Assembly (NCBI RefSeq): GCF_012927165.1
Contig: NZ_JABBGA010000003.1
Span: forward strand, 248,001-312,000
Direction: 5' to 3'
Origin: Zoogloea dura
Lineage (GTDB): Bacteria; Pseudomonadota; Gammaproteobacteria; Burkholderiales; Rhodocyclaceae
Length of the DNA: 64,000 nucleotides
Shown one piece after another: positions 27,664-39,832 of the stretch. Every line of letters begins with the position of its first letter. Positions within the stretch are counted from its first letter, which is position 1. The notes beneath the pieces are model-generated. The model was not told the origin of the DNA. It saw only the letters and a program-made list of their open reading frames with translations, and made no database searches. The position numbers and the translations under genes are program-made.

Positions 27664-28892
27664 GCAGGCGTCCGATCAAAGAAGGGGCGGGTTTCGAAGA
27701 CCCGGTCGGCAAAGCGTGCCGGGCCCGCGCGCAGATGGCGCTTGAGTACGAAGTCGAAGAGCAGCGGATTATGCTCGCGGAGAGTTTCCAGCACCGGTAC
27801 GGCGGCAGGCGCCAGCAGCCCTTCGCGGACCAGTTGCCGTGGTGAGATCAGGGGCAGGATGCCGGGCAGGGGATAGTCCGTGCCGAAGAGCAGACGGGAA
27901 TGCCAGTCGTCCCGCTGGATCAAGGTCCGCAGGGTGGATATCTCGCGGTTGCGCAGGGTGATGGCCGAGATATCCCCGAACAGCTTCCCTTCATGGCGGC
28001 GCTCTGACATCAGACGCGCGAACAGGCTGAAGCTCGGGACCTTCCTGCCCTGCCGGCCGGCATCTTCGTCCTGGTCCTGGCCCAGGCTGGCGCAATGGGC
28101 CACCACCACCCGCACACCCTGGTCGAGGGCCCGGCGCAGACGCAGGGGGTTGCCCCATTCGGGACGCCCGGCCCCATGCACGGCCTTCTCTTCACCGGCA
28201 TGGGTGATCAGAGGCAGATCAAGTCGGGCCAGAGCGGCATAGAAGCGGTCGCACCGGGGGGATGCCGGATCGATTCCCATAGCCGGCGGCAGCCATTTGA
28301 CCGCCCGGGCGCCGTCGCGGACCGCTGCCTCCAGGGCATCCACGCAGTCTTCCCGCCAGGGGTGGATCGAGCAGGCCCATTCGAAGAAGGTCGGATGGGC
28401 GCGGGCCAGATTGCGCGCGTAGTCGTCGGGTACATGAAAGGCGGTGAGGTCCGGGCGGGGACGACCGTCGCCGTCGTGGGTGCGCTCGAAGGCAAAGAGC
28501 AGCAGCTTGAAGCCGCCCTGCATGCCGTCTGCCAGGTTGTGCAGGCGCTCGACGTAGCTCTGGTCTACCTTGCCCGGTGCTTCGTGGGCGCAGCCGGCGT
28601 TTAGGTAAAAGAGCCGCTGGAAATACTCGGCCGGATGCAGCGGGCTCAGCATGCGCGGGTTGATCGTGATGCCGCTGCCGCCGTCACCCAGGCCGGCCAG
28701 ATGGGCATGACAATCCCAGACCTGGGCCGGATCGAGACCTTCCCAGGCGGACCGGATCAGATCATGGCTGGCGATCGGGGGCGGCAGGGAGGCACGGCAG
28801 GGATTCCACAGATTGCGCCGGGCCAGGGCCTGGCCGCCGGCGGTGGCGAGCGCAAGGCTGGCAGCCCCGGCCAGGAAGCGGCGCCGGTTCAT
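27660..28892 (-). CDS. exported metal-dependent amidohydrolase-family protein
   Basis: A 410-residue protein with a signal peptide MNRRRFLAGAASLALATAGGQALA; the RRRFL start resembles a Tat motif. The mature part is an amidohydrolase 2-like TIM barrel: VWDCHAHLAG (HxH), LITHAGEEKAVHG and VVVAHCASLG (metal or catalytic histidines), and LFGTDYPLPGI (the aspartate after strand 8). Such enzymes hydrolyse or decarboxylate varied substrates. The start overlaps the rhombosortase stop by 4 bases and its stop overlaps the next gene by 4 bases, so it is part of the lipid/rhombosortase operon. The substrate is not known. Confidence 0.78.
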   Translation of the reverse strand: MNRRRFLAGAASLALATAGGQALARRNLWNPCRASLPPPIASHDLIRSAWEGLDPAQVWDCHAHLAGLGDGGSGITINPRMLSPLHPAEYFQRLFYLNAGCAHEAPGKVDQSYVERLHNLADGMQGGFKLLLFAFERTHDGDGRPRPDLTAFHVPDDYARNLARAHPTFFEWACSIHPWREDCVDALEAAVRDGARAVKWLPPAMGIDPASPRCDRFYAALARLDLPLITHAGEEKAVHGAGRPEWGNPLRLRRALDQGVRVVVAHCASLGQDQDEDAGRQGRKVPSFSLFARLMSERRHEGKLFGDISAITLRNREISTLRTLIQRDDWHSRLLFGTDYPLPGILPLISPRQLVREGLLAPAAVPVLETLREHNPLLFDFVLKRHLRAGPARFADRVFETRPFFDRTPA

Positions 28893-29437
28893 GATCCGGA
28901 TAGCCTCCCGGCACGCCGGTAGCGGAGGGCCGCCGCGGTGGCGATGCCCAGCAGGATGCCGCCCAGGTGGGCCTGCCAGGTGGTGGAGATGCCTTCCGGC
29001 AGCAAGGGCGAGCTGCCTCCGCGCATGGCATCGAAGCCCAGCTTGGCCAGGTAGGCCAGACCCAGCAGCCGGCCGATGGCACCACCTTCGAGCGCTGCGC
29101 CGACGATCAGGGCACCGACCAGTCCGGAGAGGCCCCGGTAATGCGTCAGGGCCGGAGCTGCTGCCAGCAGGAAGAGCGACAGGAGGGGCGCGAGCAGCGG
29201 CAGGGCGCTCAGCCAGCGCTGGATCCGTCTTCCGGTGATCAGGGCAATTGCGCCAACTGCTGCCAGGTTGCCGGCCAGATGGAGCGCCGACCAATGGCAG
29301 AACTGCCCGGTCCACAAGCGCCACCACTGCCCCTCACCGAAGGCCTCGCGGTTCCACTCCATCGCTTCGCCAGGGAGCAGGTTGGCCGCGGCAAGGAGCA
29401 CGACCAGTGTTGCCAGCAGCATGCGTTCAACCGGCAT
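28889..29437 (-). CDS. rhombosortase (rhomboid-family GlyGly-CTERM protease)
   Basis: A 182-residue intramembrane serine protease with about six helices. Features of the rhombosortase branch: GQWWRLWTGQFCHWSALHLAGNL (H53 and N57), YRGLSGLVGAL with the catalytic serine in GLSG (S104) and TTWQAHLGGILLG with the catalytic histidine (H157). Rhombosortases cut proteins bearing a C-terminal GlyGly-CTERM tail. The gene directly upstream encodes a lipoprotein with such a tail, the expected substrate. The start may be ATG 29437 (overlapping the lipoprotein stop by 11 bases) or ATG 29422. Confidence 0.87.
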   Translation of the reverse strand: MPVERMLLATLVVLLAAANLLPGEAMEWNREAFGEGQWWRLWTGQFCHWSALHLAGNLAAVGAIALITGRRIQRWLSALPLLAPLLSLFLLAAAPALTHYRGLSGLVGALIVGAALEGGAIGRLLGLAYLAKLGFDAMRGGSSPLLPEGISTTWQAHLGGILLGIATAAALRYRRAGRLSGS

Positions 29438-30260
29438 GGCGCTTCTTGAGCATGGCCAGCGCGGCAAGCGTCCCGAGCAGGCCCAGGGTAGCCAGGTCGA
29501 CACTACCGCTGCCCCGGTTGTAGCCCGGTTTCTCGACGATACGGGCGACCTTCTCTTCCTTCACCCGGACCCGGAAGGCTTCCAGCTGAGTATTGAGCCT
29601 GGGAATCAGGTCATCGACGGCCTGCCGGTAGCCCTCGCCGCGCGCTTCCCGCGATGCTTCGGCAAACTTCACCAGCGGCGAGCTGCCCTTGATCTGGCTG
29701 GTGCCCGGCGCGCGGAACAGCAGGCTGCGGGTCGTCATGTCGAAGACCGCAGCATCGACCAGGGTGTTGACGTCATATTGGCTGCCGTTGATGAAATACC
29801 CGCCGACGATGGTCCAGTAGAAGATGGACAGGCGGTTGCTGTCACTGAACTGGACCTGGTCGTAGGAGAGCAGGGCGACCACATCCACATTGAACATGCG
29901 GGCGGCCTGCTGCAGGTTGTCGAAGCCGCCCCGCGGGCGCAGGTAGGTGCTGGGGATGACTTCGATGGCGGCGATGTATGGCCGGTTGGCGAAAGCGTCC
30001 CGCACCCGCTTCAGCAACAGCTCCCTTTCGGTTTCGGGCAGTTCTCCGAGGGTGTTGTTGCCCGGTACGAAGGCGATGCCGACGCGCAGGGGCAGGCGCA
30101 GCTCGGGCACGGTTGGCGTCAGCGTGGGTTGCTCACCCTTCGGGTAAAGGTAGTCGACCACCGAGCCGCGGTGAATCTGCCCGCCCCTGTCGAACCAGGT
30201 GGCGCAGCCGCTCAGAACGAGGGTGGCGAGCAGGAGAGTCGTGATCATCTTGCCGTTCAT
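29427..30260 (-). CDS. rhombotail-type lipoprotein with GlyGly-CTERM-like tail
   Basis: A 277-residue lipoprotein. The N terminus MNGKMITTLLLATLVLSGC carries a lipobox (LSGC, Cys19). The body (VPELRLPLRVGIAFVPGN ... VEVIPSTYLRPRGGFDNLQQAARMFNVDVVALLSYDQ) resembles the rhombotail lipoprotein family. The C terminus NRGSGSVDLATLGLLGTLAAL then basic KKRHAG has the three-part sorting signal: Gly/Ser motif, hydrophobic helix, basic end. It is therefore lipidated at its N terminus and likely processed by the adjacent rhombosortase at its C terminus. ATG 30260 is preceded by CCGGAG; an upstream extension is non-family. Confidence 0.83.
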   Translation of the reverse strand: MNGKMITTLLLATLVLSGCATWFDRGGQIHRGSVVDYLYPKGEQPTLTPTVPELRLPLRVGIAFVPGNNTLGELPETERELLLKRVRDAFANRPYIAAIEVIPSTYLRPRGGFDNLQQAARMFNVDVVALLSYDQVQFSDSNRLSIFYWTIVGGYFINGSQYDVNTLVDAAVFDMTTRSLLFRAPGTSQIKGSSPLVKFAEASREARGEGYRQAVDDLIPRLNTQLEAFRVRVKEEKVARIVEKPGYNRGSGSVDLATLGLLGTLAALAMLKKRHAG

Positions 30261-30277
30261 GGGAGGTGCTCCGGCTG

Positions 30278-32419
30278 TCAGGCCTGTTCGGCCCATTGTT
30301 TGAGGGTGACGTAGTCGATCTTGCCGGTGCCGAGCAGCGGCAGCGTTTCTACCAGGATGAGTCGTCGCGGTACTGCAATTTCCGGCCAACCTCCATCGCG
30401 TGCTGCGGTTTGCAGCTGTTCGCGACTGAGCTTCGGATCCGTGGTGAACAGCAGGATCGCTTCGCCACGGGTCGGGTCCGCCTGGGTGGAGGCCGCGTGG
30501 GCGGCGCCCGGCGAGGCGGCGGCGGCCAGCTTCTCGACGGATTCCAGCGACACCATCTCGCCGGCCACCTTGGCGAAGCGCTTGACCCGGCCGACGATCT
30601 TGACGAAGCCCTCGGCGTCGATCTCCACGACGTCGCCGGTTTCGTACCAGCCTTCGCCAGCGGGGGAGACGGGGGGCTGCAGGACGCCGGGGTTTTCGAA
30701 ACGCAGGTAGCCGGACATCAGGTTGGGGCCCTTCACGTGCAGCATGCCGCCATCCGGAATACCGGGGACCGGGATCAGGCGCGACTCGATGCCGGGCAGG
30801 AACTGCCCCACTGTGCCGCTGCGGAAGGCCATGCGGGTGTTCACCGCCAGCACGGGCGCGGTCTCGGTGGCGCCGTAGCCTTCAAAAATACGGATGCCGA
30901 ACTTCTCGAACCACAGGTCGCGTACCGGTGCGGCCAGCTTCTCGGCCCCGGCGATCACGTAGCGCAGCCGGTAGAAGTCGTAGGGATGGGCGAACTTGGC
31001 GTAGTTGCCAAGGAAGGTGCTGGTCCCCAGCAAGACGGTGCAGTTGCGGTCATAGGCCACCTCCGGGATGACCCGGTAGTGGAGCGGAGACGGGTAGAGG
31101 AAGACCCGGGCACCGGTGAGGACCGGCAGCAGGCCGCCGGCGGTGAGGCCGAAGGAGTGGAACAGGGGCAGGGCGTTGAGGATCTTGTCGTCGATGGAGA
31201 AATCCACCACGGCACGGATCTGCGCCACATTGGCGAGCAGGGCGCGATGGGACAGCACGACGCCCTTGGGCTTGCCTTCCGATCCGGATGTGAACAACAC
31301 CACCGCCGGATCTTCCGGGGAGGCGCTGGCGGGCAGGGCGAGGCGGGGAAACGGCGAGGCCCACAGCAGCAGCCACAGCTTGTCACCCAGGCCGATCTGC
31401 TCGCGCAGATCTTCCAGGTGGAGGATGCGGACGTCGCGCAGCGCAGCCAGCTTGTCGCCGAGCTTGGCCTGGTCGACGAAGGCGCGGGAGGTGATGATGG
31501 TGCGGATCTGCGCAGCGGTGCAGGCCGACTGCATGCTGTCGACGCCAGCCGTGTAGTTGAGCATGGCGGCGACGCGGCCATGGGCCGACAGGCCGAAGAG
31601 CAATCCCAGGGTTGGCGCCAGGTTGGGCAGCAACAGGCCGACCTTCTCGCCCGGACTGCTCTCGCGGGCGGCCAGGCGACCAAGTGCCAGGGCCATGCGG
31701 GTCAGGTCGCGATAGCTGTACTCGATCTGCTTGAGATCCTCCACCAGGCGATGTCCGCTGCCCTGAATCGCAGAGGCTTCGAGGAGGGCACCGAACAGTG
31801 TCTGCTCCGGCCGGGTGGCAAAGATCATCTCCTGCATCACGCGGCGCATGCCTTCGCCCGCCAGGCGGCGGCGCTGGCGCGCGGTGGGGGCCTCGGGCAT
31901 CGGAATCCGGGTCGGCTCCAGGATGGACAGGCTGATCTTCGGGAACAGGCGTCGCGGCACGTGGGAGGCCAGGCGGGAGAAATAGGTGCGCGCGGCACCA
32001 TCGATGCGGACCGGGAGAACCGTGGCTCCGGTCTTGGCGGCCACGAAGGCCGGCCCCTCGTAGGTCTTCATCAGGCTGCCGGTGGTGGTGATGCGGCCCT
32101 CCGGAAAGATCACCACCGGCCGGCCGGCTTCGAGCAGGCGGATCACCTTCTTCATGGCCATCGGGCTGGTCGGGTCCACCGCCAGGTAATCGACCAAGCA
32201 CAGCAGCAGCCGGAAGGCTGGGTTGGCCGCCACGCCGGTATGCACGACAAACACCGGGTCGAGAGGCAGGAAAAGGCCGAGCAGAAGACCATCCAGAAAG
32301 GACTCGTGATTGGCGATGATCAGCAGCCGCTCACCGTCGGAAGGTGTCTGCCCCTTCAGGCGCACACGGAACAGCAGGCGGGTCACGATGCGCAGAAGCG
32401 CCTTGAGCAGGGTTCGCAT
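30278..32419 (-). CDS. Aas-like PlsC acyltransferase fused to AMP-dependent acyl ligase
   Basis: A 713-residue two-domain enzyme. Residues ~1-190 are a PlsC acyltransferase (IANHESFLDGLLL, HX4D; VVIFPEGRITTTG, FPEGR). Residues ~215-713 are an AMP-forming ligase: VVLFTSGSEGKPKGVVLSH (P-loop), GYGATETAPV, GWYETGDVVEI and GTGKIDYVTLK at the end. This is the layout of Aas (acyl-ACP synthetase/2-acylglycerophosphoethanolamine acyltransferase), which reacylates lyso-PE. It lies first in a five-gene reverse-strand operon, 17 bases before the lipoprotein gene. Confidence 0.88.
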   Translation of the reverse strand: MRTLLKALLRIVTRLLFRVRLKGQTPSDGERLLIIANHESFLDGLLLGLFLPLDPVFVVHTGVAANPAFRLLLCLVDYLAVDPTSPMAMKKVIRLLEAGRPVVIFPEGRITTTGSLMKTYEGPAFVAAKTGATVLPVRIDGAARTYFSRLASHVPRRLFPKISLSILEPTRIPMPEAPTARQRRRLAGEGMRRVMQEMIFATRPEQTLFGALLEASAIQGSGHRLVEDLKQIEYSYRDLTRMALALGRLAARESSPGEKVGLLLPNLAPTLGLLFGLSAHGRVAAMLNYTAGVDSMQSACTAAQIRTIITSRAFVDQAKLGDKLAALRDVRILHLEDLREQIGLGDKLWLLLWASPFPRLALPASASPEDPAVVLFTSGSEGKPKGVVLSHRALLANVAQIRAVVDFSIDDKILNALPLFHSFGLTAGGLLPVLTGARVFLYPSPLHYRVIPEVAYDRNCTVLLGTSTFLGNYAKFAHPYDFYRLRYVIAGAEKLAAPVRDLWFEKFGIRIFEGYGATETAPVLAVNTRMAFRSGTVGQFLPGIESRLIPVPGIPDGGMLHVKGPNLMSGYLRFENPGVLQPPVSPAGEGWYETGDVVEIDAEGFVKIVGRVKRFAKVAGEMVSLESVEKLAAAASPGAAHAASTQADPTRGEAILLFTTDPKLSREQLQTAARDGGWPEIAVPRRLILVETLPLLGTGKIDYVTLKQWAEQA

Positions 32420-32442
32420 AAATGTGTGAAAGAAACAGGAGA

Positions 32443-32754
32443 TCAGAGATAAGCCGCCAAATAACTGGTGACCCGGCCGAAGGATGTCTCGAGGAAGGTT
32501 TTATTGACCCGGAAATAAATTTCCTTTCCTTCCCGTTCGGAAATCAGCACCCCGGCCTCACGCAGGACCTTGAGGTGGTGTGACACTGTGGAGCGGGCCA
32601 GGGTGGACACCTCCGCGATCTGGCCCACGTTGAGTCGCTCGCCAGGCTCGAAACTCAGCAGGATGCGTTGCCGGTGTTCATCGCCGAGAGCCGCGAAAAT
32701 AGCGGAGATGTCGCGCCAGGCTGTCGGAATCGTTCGCGAGTAGTCTTTGTTCAT
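32443..32754 (-). CDS. ArsR-family winged-helix repressor
   Basis: A ~103-residue transcriptional regulator. It has the ArsR/SmtB winged helix: AWRDISAIFAALGDEHRQRILLSF, then EVSTLARSTVSHHLKVLREAGVLIS (recognition helix) and EREGKEIYFRVNKTFLE (wing). No ArsR-type metal cysteines (CxC motif) are seen, so the signal is probably not arsenic. It lies 23 bases upstream of the acyltransferase operon on the same strand and may control it. I start at ATG 32754; longer frames read through the palindrome upstream. The predicted promoter would make the transcript nearly leaderless. Confidence 0.82.
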   Translation of the reverse strand: MNKDYSRTIPTAWRDISAIFAALGDEHRQRILLSFEPGERLNVGQIAEVSTLARSTVSHHLKVLREAGVLISEREGKEIYFRVNKTFLETSFGRVTSYLAAYL

Positions 32755-32773
32755 GTCGATAATCATCGACATG
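32752..32773. promoter_or_regulatory. palindromic operator at the ArsR-family gene start
   Basis: A perfect 9-bp inverted repeat CATGTCGAT/ATCGACATG with a 4-base spacer overlaps the start codon and the predicted -10 region of the regulator gene, a typical place for autorepression. Its size and symmetry fit a winged-helix dimer. Confidence 0.65.
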
Positions 32774-32790
32774 TTCGTTGTATGTGTCAA
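32762..32790 (-). promoter_or_regulatory. promoter of the ArsR-family gene / lipid operon
   Basis: On the reverse strand TTGACA (32790-32785) is a perfect -35; GATGAT (32767-32762) lies 17 bases on and falls within the palindrome. The predicted transcription start is about base 32755, right at the start codon. Confidence 0.5.
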
Positions 32791-32844
32791 GTTGGAGCAC
32801 ATCCCGAAATGCCCGGAAATCCTGGTGTTGCACCGCGACAATGA

Positions 32845-32873
32845 TTGACTTTCATGCGGTTAACCCCTACCAT
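32845..32873 (+). promoter_or_regulatory. probable promoter of the atp operon
   Basis: TTGACT (32845-32850) and TACCAT (32868-32873) with a 17-base spacer, about 58 bases upstream of atpI. It is divergent from the ArsR-family promoter. Confidence 0.5.
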
Positions 32874-32930
32874 CCACATGTTTTTCGTACGGCGGACGGC
32901 GCACTACCCGACGTGCCACGCAGAGAGCCA

Positions 32931-33272
32931 ATGTTAAAAGCGGTATTCCTGCAGATAGGCGCGACAATACTGGCAGCATTGATTGCCGGATTGATTTTAG
33001 GGACGCGCGGTGCGTTGTCGGCGGCGTTGGGAGGCGCAGCCTGTGTTCTTCCCAATTTGTTTTTCGCCCTGCGCCTGAGTTTGGTTTCCAAGCGATCGGC
33101 CGCGTCGTACCCGCTTGAGTTTTTTGTTGGCGAGTTTTTCAAGATCGCGTCAACCGTAGGATTGTTGGCGACCGTTCAACTCGTGTATCCAGACGTCCAT
33201 TGGTTGACGTTGTTCATCGGGTTGGTCGTGGCGCTTAAGGCGAATTTGTTTGCATTTTTGGTGAAGACCTGA
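32931..33272 (+). CDS. atpI: AtpI, ATP synthase assembly-associated protein
   Basis: AtpI (113 aa) is a small membrane protein encoded at the head of bacterial atp operons; it helps assembly or stability of the c-ring and may be linked to Mg2+ uptake. Four hydrophobic segments are visible ([64 protein letters not shown]), and the GAACVLPN motif is characteristic. Start ATG 32931, with GAGAG upstream, gives the family N terminus. The stop is 2 bases before atpB. Confidence 0.88.
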   Translation: MLKAVFLQIGATILAALIAGLILGTRGALSAALGGAACVLPNLFFALRLSLVSKRSAASYPLEFFVGEFFKIASTVGLLATVQLVYPDVHWLTLFIGLVVALKANLFAFLVKT

Positions 33273-33274
33273 CC

Positions 33275-34111
33275 ATGAGTACAGAAGCGCACGGCCCTAC
33301 CGCGGGCGAATACATCGTCCACCACCTGACCCACTTCAACTCCACCGGTCACGCTCAAAGCGCGATCATCGACTGGAGCGTGTGGAACCTCGACACCCTG
33401 TTCTTTTCGGTCGGCCTCGGCATCGTCACGCTGCTGATCCTGATCAAGGCTGCAGGCGCCGCCACCTCCGGCGTGCCGGGGCGTTTCCAGGCCGCCATCG
33501 AGATCCTCGTCGAAATGGTCGCCGACCAGGCCAAGGGCATCGTGCATAGCGCCGAGTCCCGCAAGTTCGTGGCTCCCGTGGCTCTGACCGTGTTCTTCTG
33601 GATCTTCCTGATGAACTCCATGGACTTCCTGCCGGTTGATCTGCTGCCCAAGATCTGGGCCCTGATTTCTGGTGACGAGCACGCCTACCTCCGCGTCGTG
33701 CCGACCGCCGACCTGAACGGCACCCTGGGCATGTCCATCGGCGTACTGCTCATCTGTATTTACTACAACATCAAGATCAAGGGCTTCGGTGGCTGGGTGC
33801 ATGAACTCTTCACCGCCCCCTTCGGTTCCCACCCGCTGCTGTACCCGATCAACTTCCTGATGCAGATGATCGAGTTCCTCGCCAAGACCGTGTCCCACGG
33901 CATGCGGTTGTTCGGCAACATGTATGCTGGCGAGCTGGTCTTCATGCTGATCGCCCTGATGGGCGGTACCGCCACCGTCTTCGGTTTCCTCGGCCATGTG
34001 GTTGCCGGTTCCATCTGGGCCGTGTTCCACATCCTGATCGTCGCCCTGCAGGCCTTCATCTTCATGATGCTGACCCTGGTGTATATCGGTCAGGCCCACG
34101 AGAGCCACTAA
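33275..34111 (+). CDS. atpB: ATP synthase F0 subunit a
   Basis: Subunit a (278 aa) forms the two proton half-channels of F0 and works against the c-ring. The essential arginine lies in [19 protein letters not shown] (in helix 5), and the final helices include [24 protein letters not shown] with the conserved glutamine. The chain has about six hydrophobic helices and the usual proteobacterial length. Second gene of the atp operon. Confidence 0.97.
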   Translation: MSTEAHGPTAGEYIVHHLTHFNSTGHAQSAIIDWSVWNLDTLFFSVGLGIVTLLILIKAAGAATSGVPGRFQAAIEILVEMVADQAKGIVHSAESRKFVAPVALTVFFWIFLMNSMDFLPVDLLPKIWALISGDEHAYLRVVPTADLNGTLGMSIGVLLICIYYNIKIKGFGGWVHELFTAPFGSHPLLYPINFLMQMIEFLAKTVSHGMRLFGNMYAGELVFMLIALMGGTATVFGFLGHVVAGSIWAVFHILIVALQAFIFMMLTLVYIGQAHESH

Positions 34112-34156
34112 GTTTCAGTTTCAAGCAGTCTGTTTCGGTTTCAAGTTTCAATTTAA

Positions 34157-34426
<270 letters not shown>

Positions 34427-34461
34427 GTTTCGCGGTTCAACCTGACTAAAGGAAGATTACC

Positions 34462-34935
34462 GTGAATCTGAACGCAACCCTGGTAGCCCAGCTCGTTGTG
34501 TTCTTCATTCTGGCGTGGGTCACGATGAAGTTCGTGTGGCCCCCCATTGTGAAGGCACTCGACGAGCGTGCGAAGAAGATCGCCGACGGGCTGGCGGCTG
34601 CGGACAAGGCGAAGAGTGATCTCGCGCATGCCGAGAAGAAGGTCGTCGAAGAACTGCGCAAGGCCCGCGAGTCCGCTACGGACGTGCGTGCCTCTGCTGA
34701 AAAGCAGGCTGCAGTGTTCCTCGATGAAGCGCGCGCCGAAGCCGCCCGTATCATTGCCCAGGCCCGTGAAGCCGCTGAAGCCGAAGCCGGCGTCGCAGCC
34801 CAACGTGCCAAGGAAGCCCTGCGCGATCAGGTCGCCCAACTCGCTGTCGCCGGTGCCGAGAAGATTCTCCGCAAGGAAATCAACGCTCAGGCCCATGCCG
34901 ACCTGCTGGCCAACCTGAAACAGGAACTTCAATAA
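34462..34935 (+). CDS. atpF: ATP synthase F0 subunit b
   Basis: Subunit b (157 aa) is the peripheral stalk. It starts with one membrane helix ([25 protein letters not shown]) and continues as a long charged coiled coil ([20 protein letters not shown]...). The start is GTG 34462, preceded by [18 protein letters not shown] is the normal N terminus of the betaproteobacterial protein. Confidence 0.96.
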   Translation: MNLNATLVAQLVVFFILAWVTMKFVWPPIVKALDERAKKIADGLAAADKAKSDLAHAEKKVVEELRKARESATDVRASAEKQAAVFLDEARAEAARIIAQAREAAEAEAGVAAQRAKEALRDQVAQLAVAGAEKILRKEINAQAHADLLANLKQELQ

Positions 34936-34938
34936 GCC

Positions 34939-35475
34939 ATGGCCGAGAACGTCACCATCGCACGCCCCTATGCTGAAGCGGCATTTCAGCTCGCTTCCGC
35001 GGGCAATGCGCTGGGGCCTTGGTCGGAAGCACTTGATCGGCTGGCCGCTGTCGCCACCGATTCGCAAATGAGGGATTGCATCACCGATCCCAAGCTCGCG
35101 CCGCAACAGCTGGCCGGGCTTTTCCTCGATGTCGCCGGGACCGGACTTTCTGCCGAACAGCAGAACTATGTCCGCGTCCTGGTCGAGAACGAGCGTCTGC
35201 AAGTGCTTCCCGAGATCCGTGACCTGTTCGTTGCCCTCAAGAACGAACATGAAGGCGTCAAGGAGGCCAATATCGCCTCCGCCTTCCCGATGGACGATTC
35301 CACGCTGAAGACACTCGTTGGCGACCTTGAAGCCCGCTTCAAGGCCAAGCTCAACGTCACCGTCAGCGTCGACCCCGAACTGATTGGTGGGGTCAAGATC
35401 GCCGTTGGGGATGAAGTCATCGACGCCTCGGTCCGCGGCAAGCTCGCGAACATGGCCGCCGCGCTAAAGAACTAG
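34939..35475 (+). CDS. atpH: ATP synthase F1 subunit delta
   Basis: Subunit delta (178 aa) links the b stalk to the alpha3beta3 head. The N-terminal helical domain begins with [14 protein letters not shown], and the C-terminal signature [28 protein letters not shown] is complete. It starts 3 bases after the atpF stop, indicating translational coupling. Confidence 0.96.
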   Translation: MAENVTIARPYAEAAFQLASAGNALGPWSEALDRLAAVATDSQMRDCITDPKLAPQQLAGLFLDVAGTGLSAEQQNYVRVLVENERLQVLPEIRDLFVALKNEHEGVKEANIASAFPMDDSTLKTLVGDLEARFKAKLNVTVSVDPELIGGVKIAVGDEVIDASVRGKLANMAAALKN

Positions 35476-35486
35476 GAGCATAAGCT

Positions 35487-37025
<1,539 letters not shown>

Positions 37026-37046
37026 CGCGGGCATACGGAGAGCAAT

Positions 37047-37916
37047 ATGGCTAGCGGCAAAGAGATCCGTAACAAGATCAAGAGTGTCCAGAACACTAAA
37101 AAGATCACCAAGGCCATGGAGATGGTCGCAGCGTCCAAAATGCGCAAGGCGCAGGAACGCATGCGTGCAGCCCGTCCCTATGCCGAGAAGATCCGCCGTC
37201 TCGCCGCGAATCTGTCTGCAGCCAACATCACCGACTACAAGCATCCGTTCCTCATCAAGAAGGACAATGCCAAGCGTGTGGGGCTGATCGTCGTCACGAC
37301 CGACAAGGGTCTGTGCGGCGGCCTCAACACCAACACTCTGCGTGTCGGGTTGAACACGCTCAAGGAATGGGAAAGCAAGGGTGTCTCCGACATCCGCGTG
37401 ACCGCCATTGGCAACAAGGGGCTGGGTTTCATGCAGCGCCTTGGTGCCAAGGTGGTTTCTCACGTTACCCAGCTCGGGGATACCCCCCATCTGGAAAAGC
37501 TGATCGGGCCCGTCAAGGTCATGATCGATGCTTTCCAGAATGGTGAGCTGGATGAAGTGCACATTGTTTATTCCCGCTTCATCAACACGATGAAGCAGGA
37601 ACCCCAGCTTGAGCAGCTTCTCCCGCTGACCGGCGAGCGTCTCGGTACCCCGGAAGGGAACTGGGACTACCTCTATGAGCCGGATGCGCAGGTGGTGATC
37701 GACGAACTCCTGGTGCGCTATGTCGAAGCGCTGGTGTACCAGGCCGTCGCCGAGAACATGGCGTCCGAACAGAGTGCCCGGATGGTGGCGATGAAGGCAG
37801 CCTCCGACAATGCAGGGAGCGTGATCGGCGAATTGCAACTGGTCTACAACAAGACCCGTCAGGCCGCGATCACGAAGGAACTGTCCGAAATTGTCGGCGG
37901 CGCAGCCGCGGTGTAA
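37047..37916 (+). CDS. atpG: ATP synthase F1 subunit gamma
   Basis: Subunit gamma (289 aa) is the central rotor shaft. The N-terminal coiled coil starts with [30 protein letters not shown], followed by the Rossmann-like domain ([19 protein letters not shown]), and the C-terminal helix has [31 protein letters not shown]. Full length. Confidence 0.97.
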   Translation: MASGKEIRNKIKSVQNTKKITKAMEMVAASKMRKAQERMRAARPYAEKIRRLAANLSAANITDYKHPFLIKKDNAKRVGLIVVTTDKGLCGGLNTNTLRVGLNTLKEWESKGVSDIRVTAIGNKGLGFMQRLGAKVVSHVTQLGDTPHLEKLIGPVKVMIDAFQNGELDEVHIVYSRFINTMKQEPQLEQLLPLTGERLGTPEGNWDYLYEPDAQVVIDELLVRYVEALVYQAVAENMASEQSARMVAMKAASDNAGSVIGELQLVYNKTRQAAITKELSEIVGGAAAV

Positions 37917-39320
<1,404 letters not shown>

Positions 39321-39381
39321 TCAATGCGACCATCGCCCGGCGGCGCTCTAGCGGGCCCGCCGGTTTGAGGAGGAAATAGCT

Positions 39382-39807
39382 ATGGCAATGACTATTCACG
39401 TCGACATCGTCAGCGCAGAAGAGCAGATCTTCTCCGGCTTGGCCGAGTTTGTGGCGCTCCCCGGCGAAGCCGGTGAGCTGGGTATCCTGCCCGGCCACAT
39501 GCCGCTGATGACCCGGATCAAGCCGGGTGCCGTGCGCGTCAAGGTCCAGAACCAGCCCGAAGAAGAACTCGTCTTCGTGGCCGGTGGCCTGCTGGAAGTT
39601 CAGCCCAACCTGGTGACGGTTCTGGCGGATACCGCTATCCGTGGCAAGGATCTGGACGAGGCCAAGGCACTCGACGCCAAGCGTATCGCGGAGGAAGCCA
39701 TGCGTAACCAGGGTTCTGCCCTGGAATATGCAAAAGCCCAGTCCGAGCTGGCATCGGCGCTTGCGCAGATCGCAGCGATCAACAAGCTGAAGAAGCGCGG
39801 CCACTGA
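39382..39807 (+). CDS. atpC: ATP synthase F1 subunit epsilon
   Basis: Subunit epsilon (141 aa) binds gamma and can inhibit ATP hydrolysis. The N-terminal beta sandwich ([43 protein letters not shown]) is the family signature, followed by the two-helix C-terminal domain ([24 protein letters not shown]). It has a strong GAGGAG site and ends the operon before a terminator. Confidence 0.97.
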   Translation: MAMTIHVDIVSAEEQIFSGLAEFVALPGEAGELGILPGHMPLMTRIKPGAVRVKVQNQPEEELVFVAGGLLEVQPNLVTVLADTAIRGKDLDEAKALDAKRIAEEAMRNQGSALEYAKAQSELASALAQIAAINKLKKRGH

Positions 39808-39832
39808 GCAAGACAGTCGCGGTAGCAAGACA

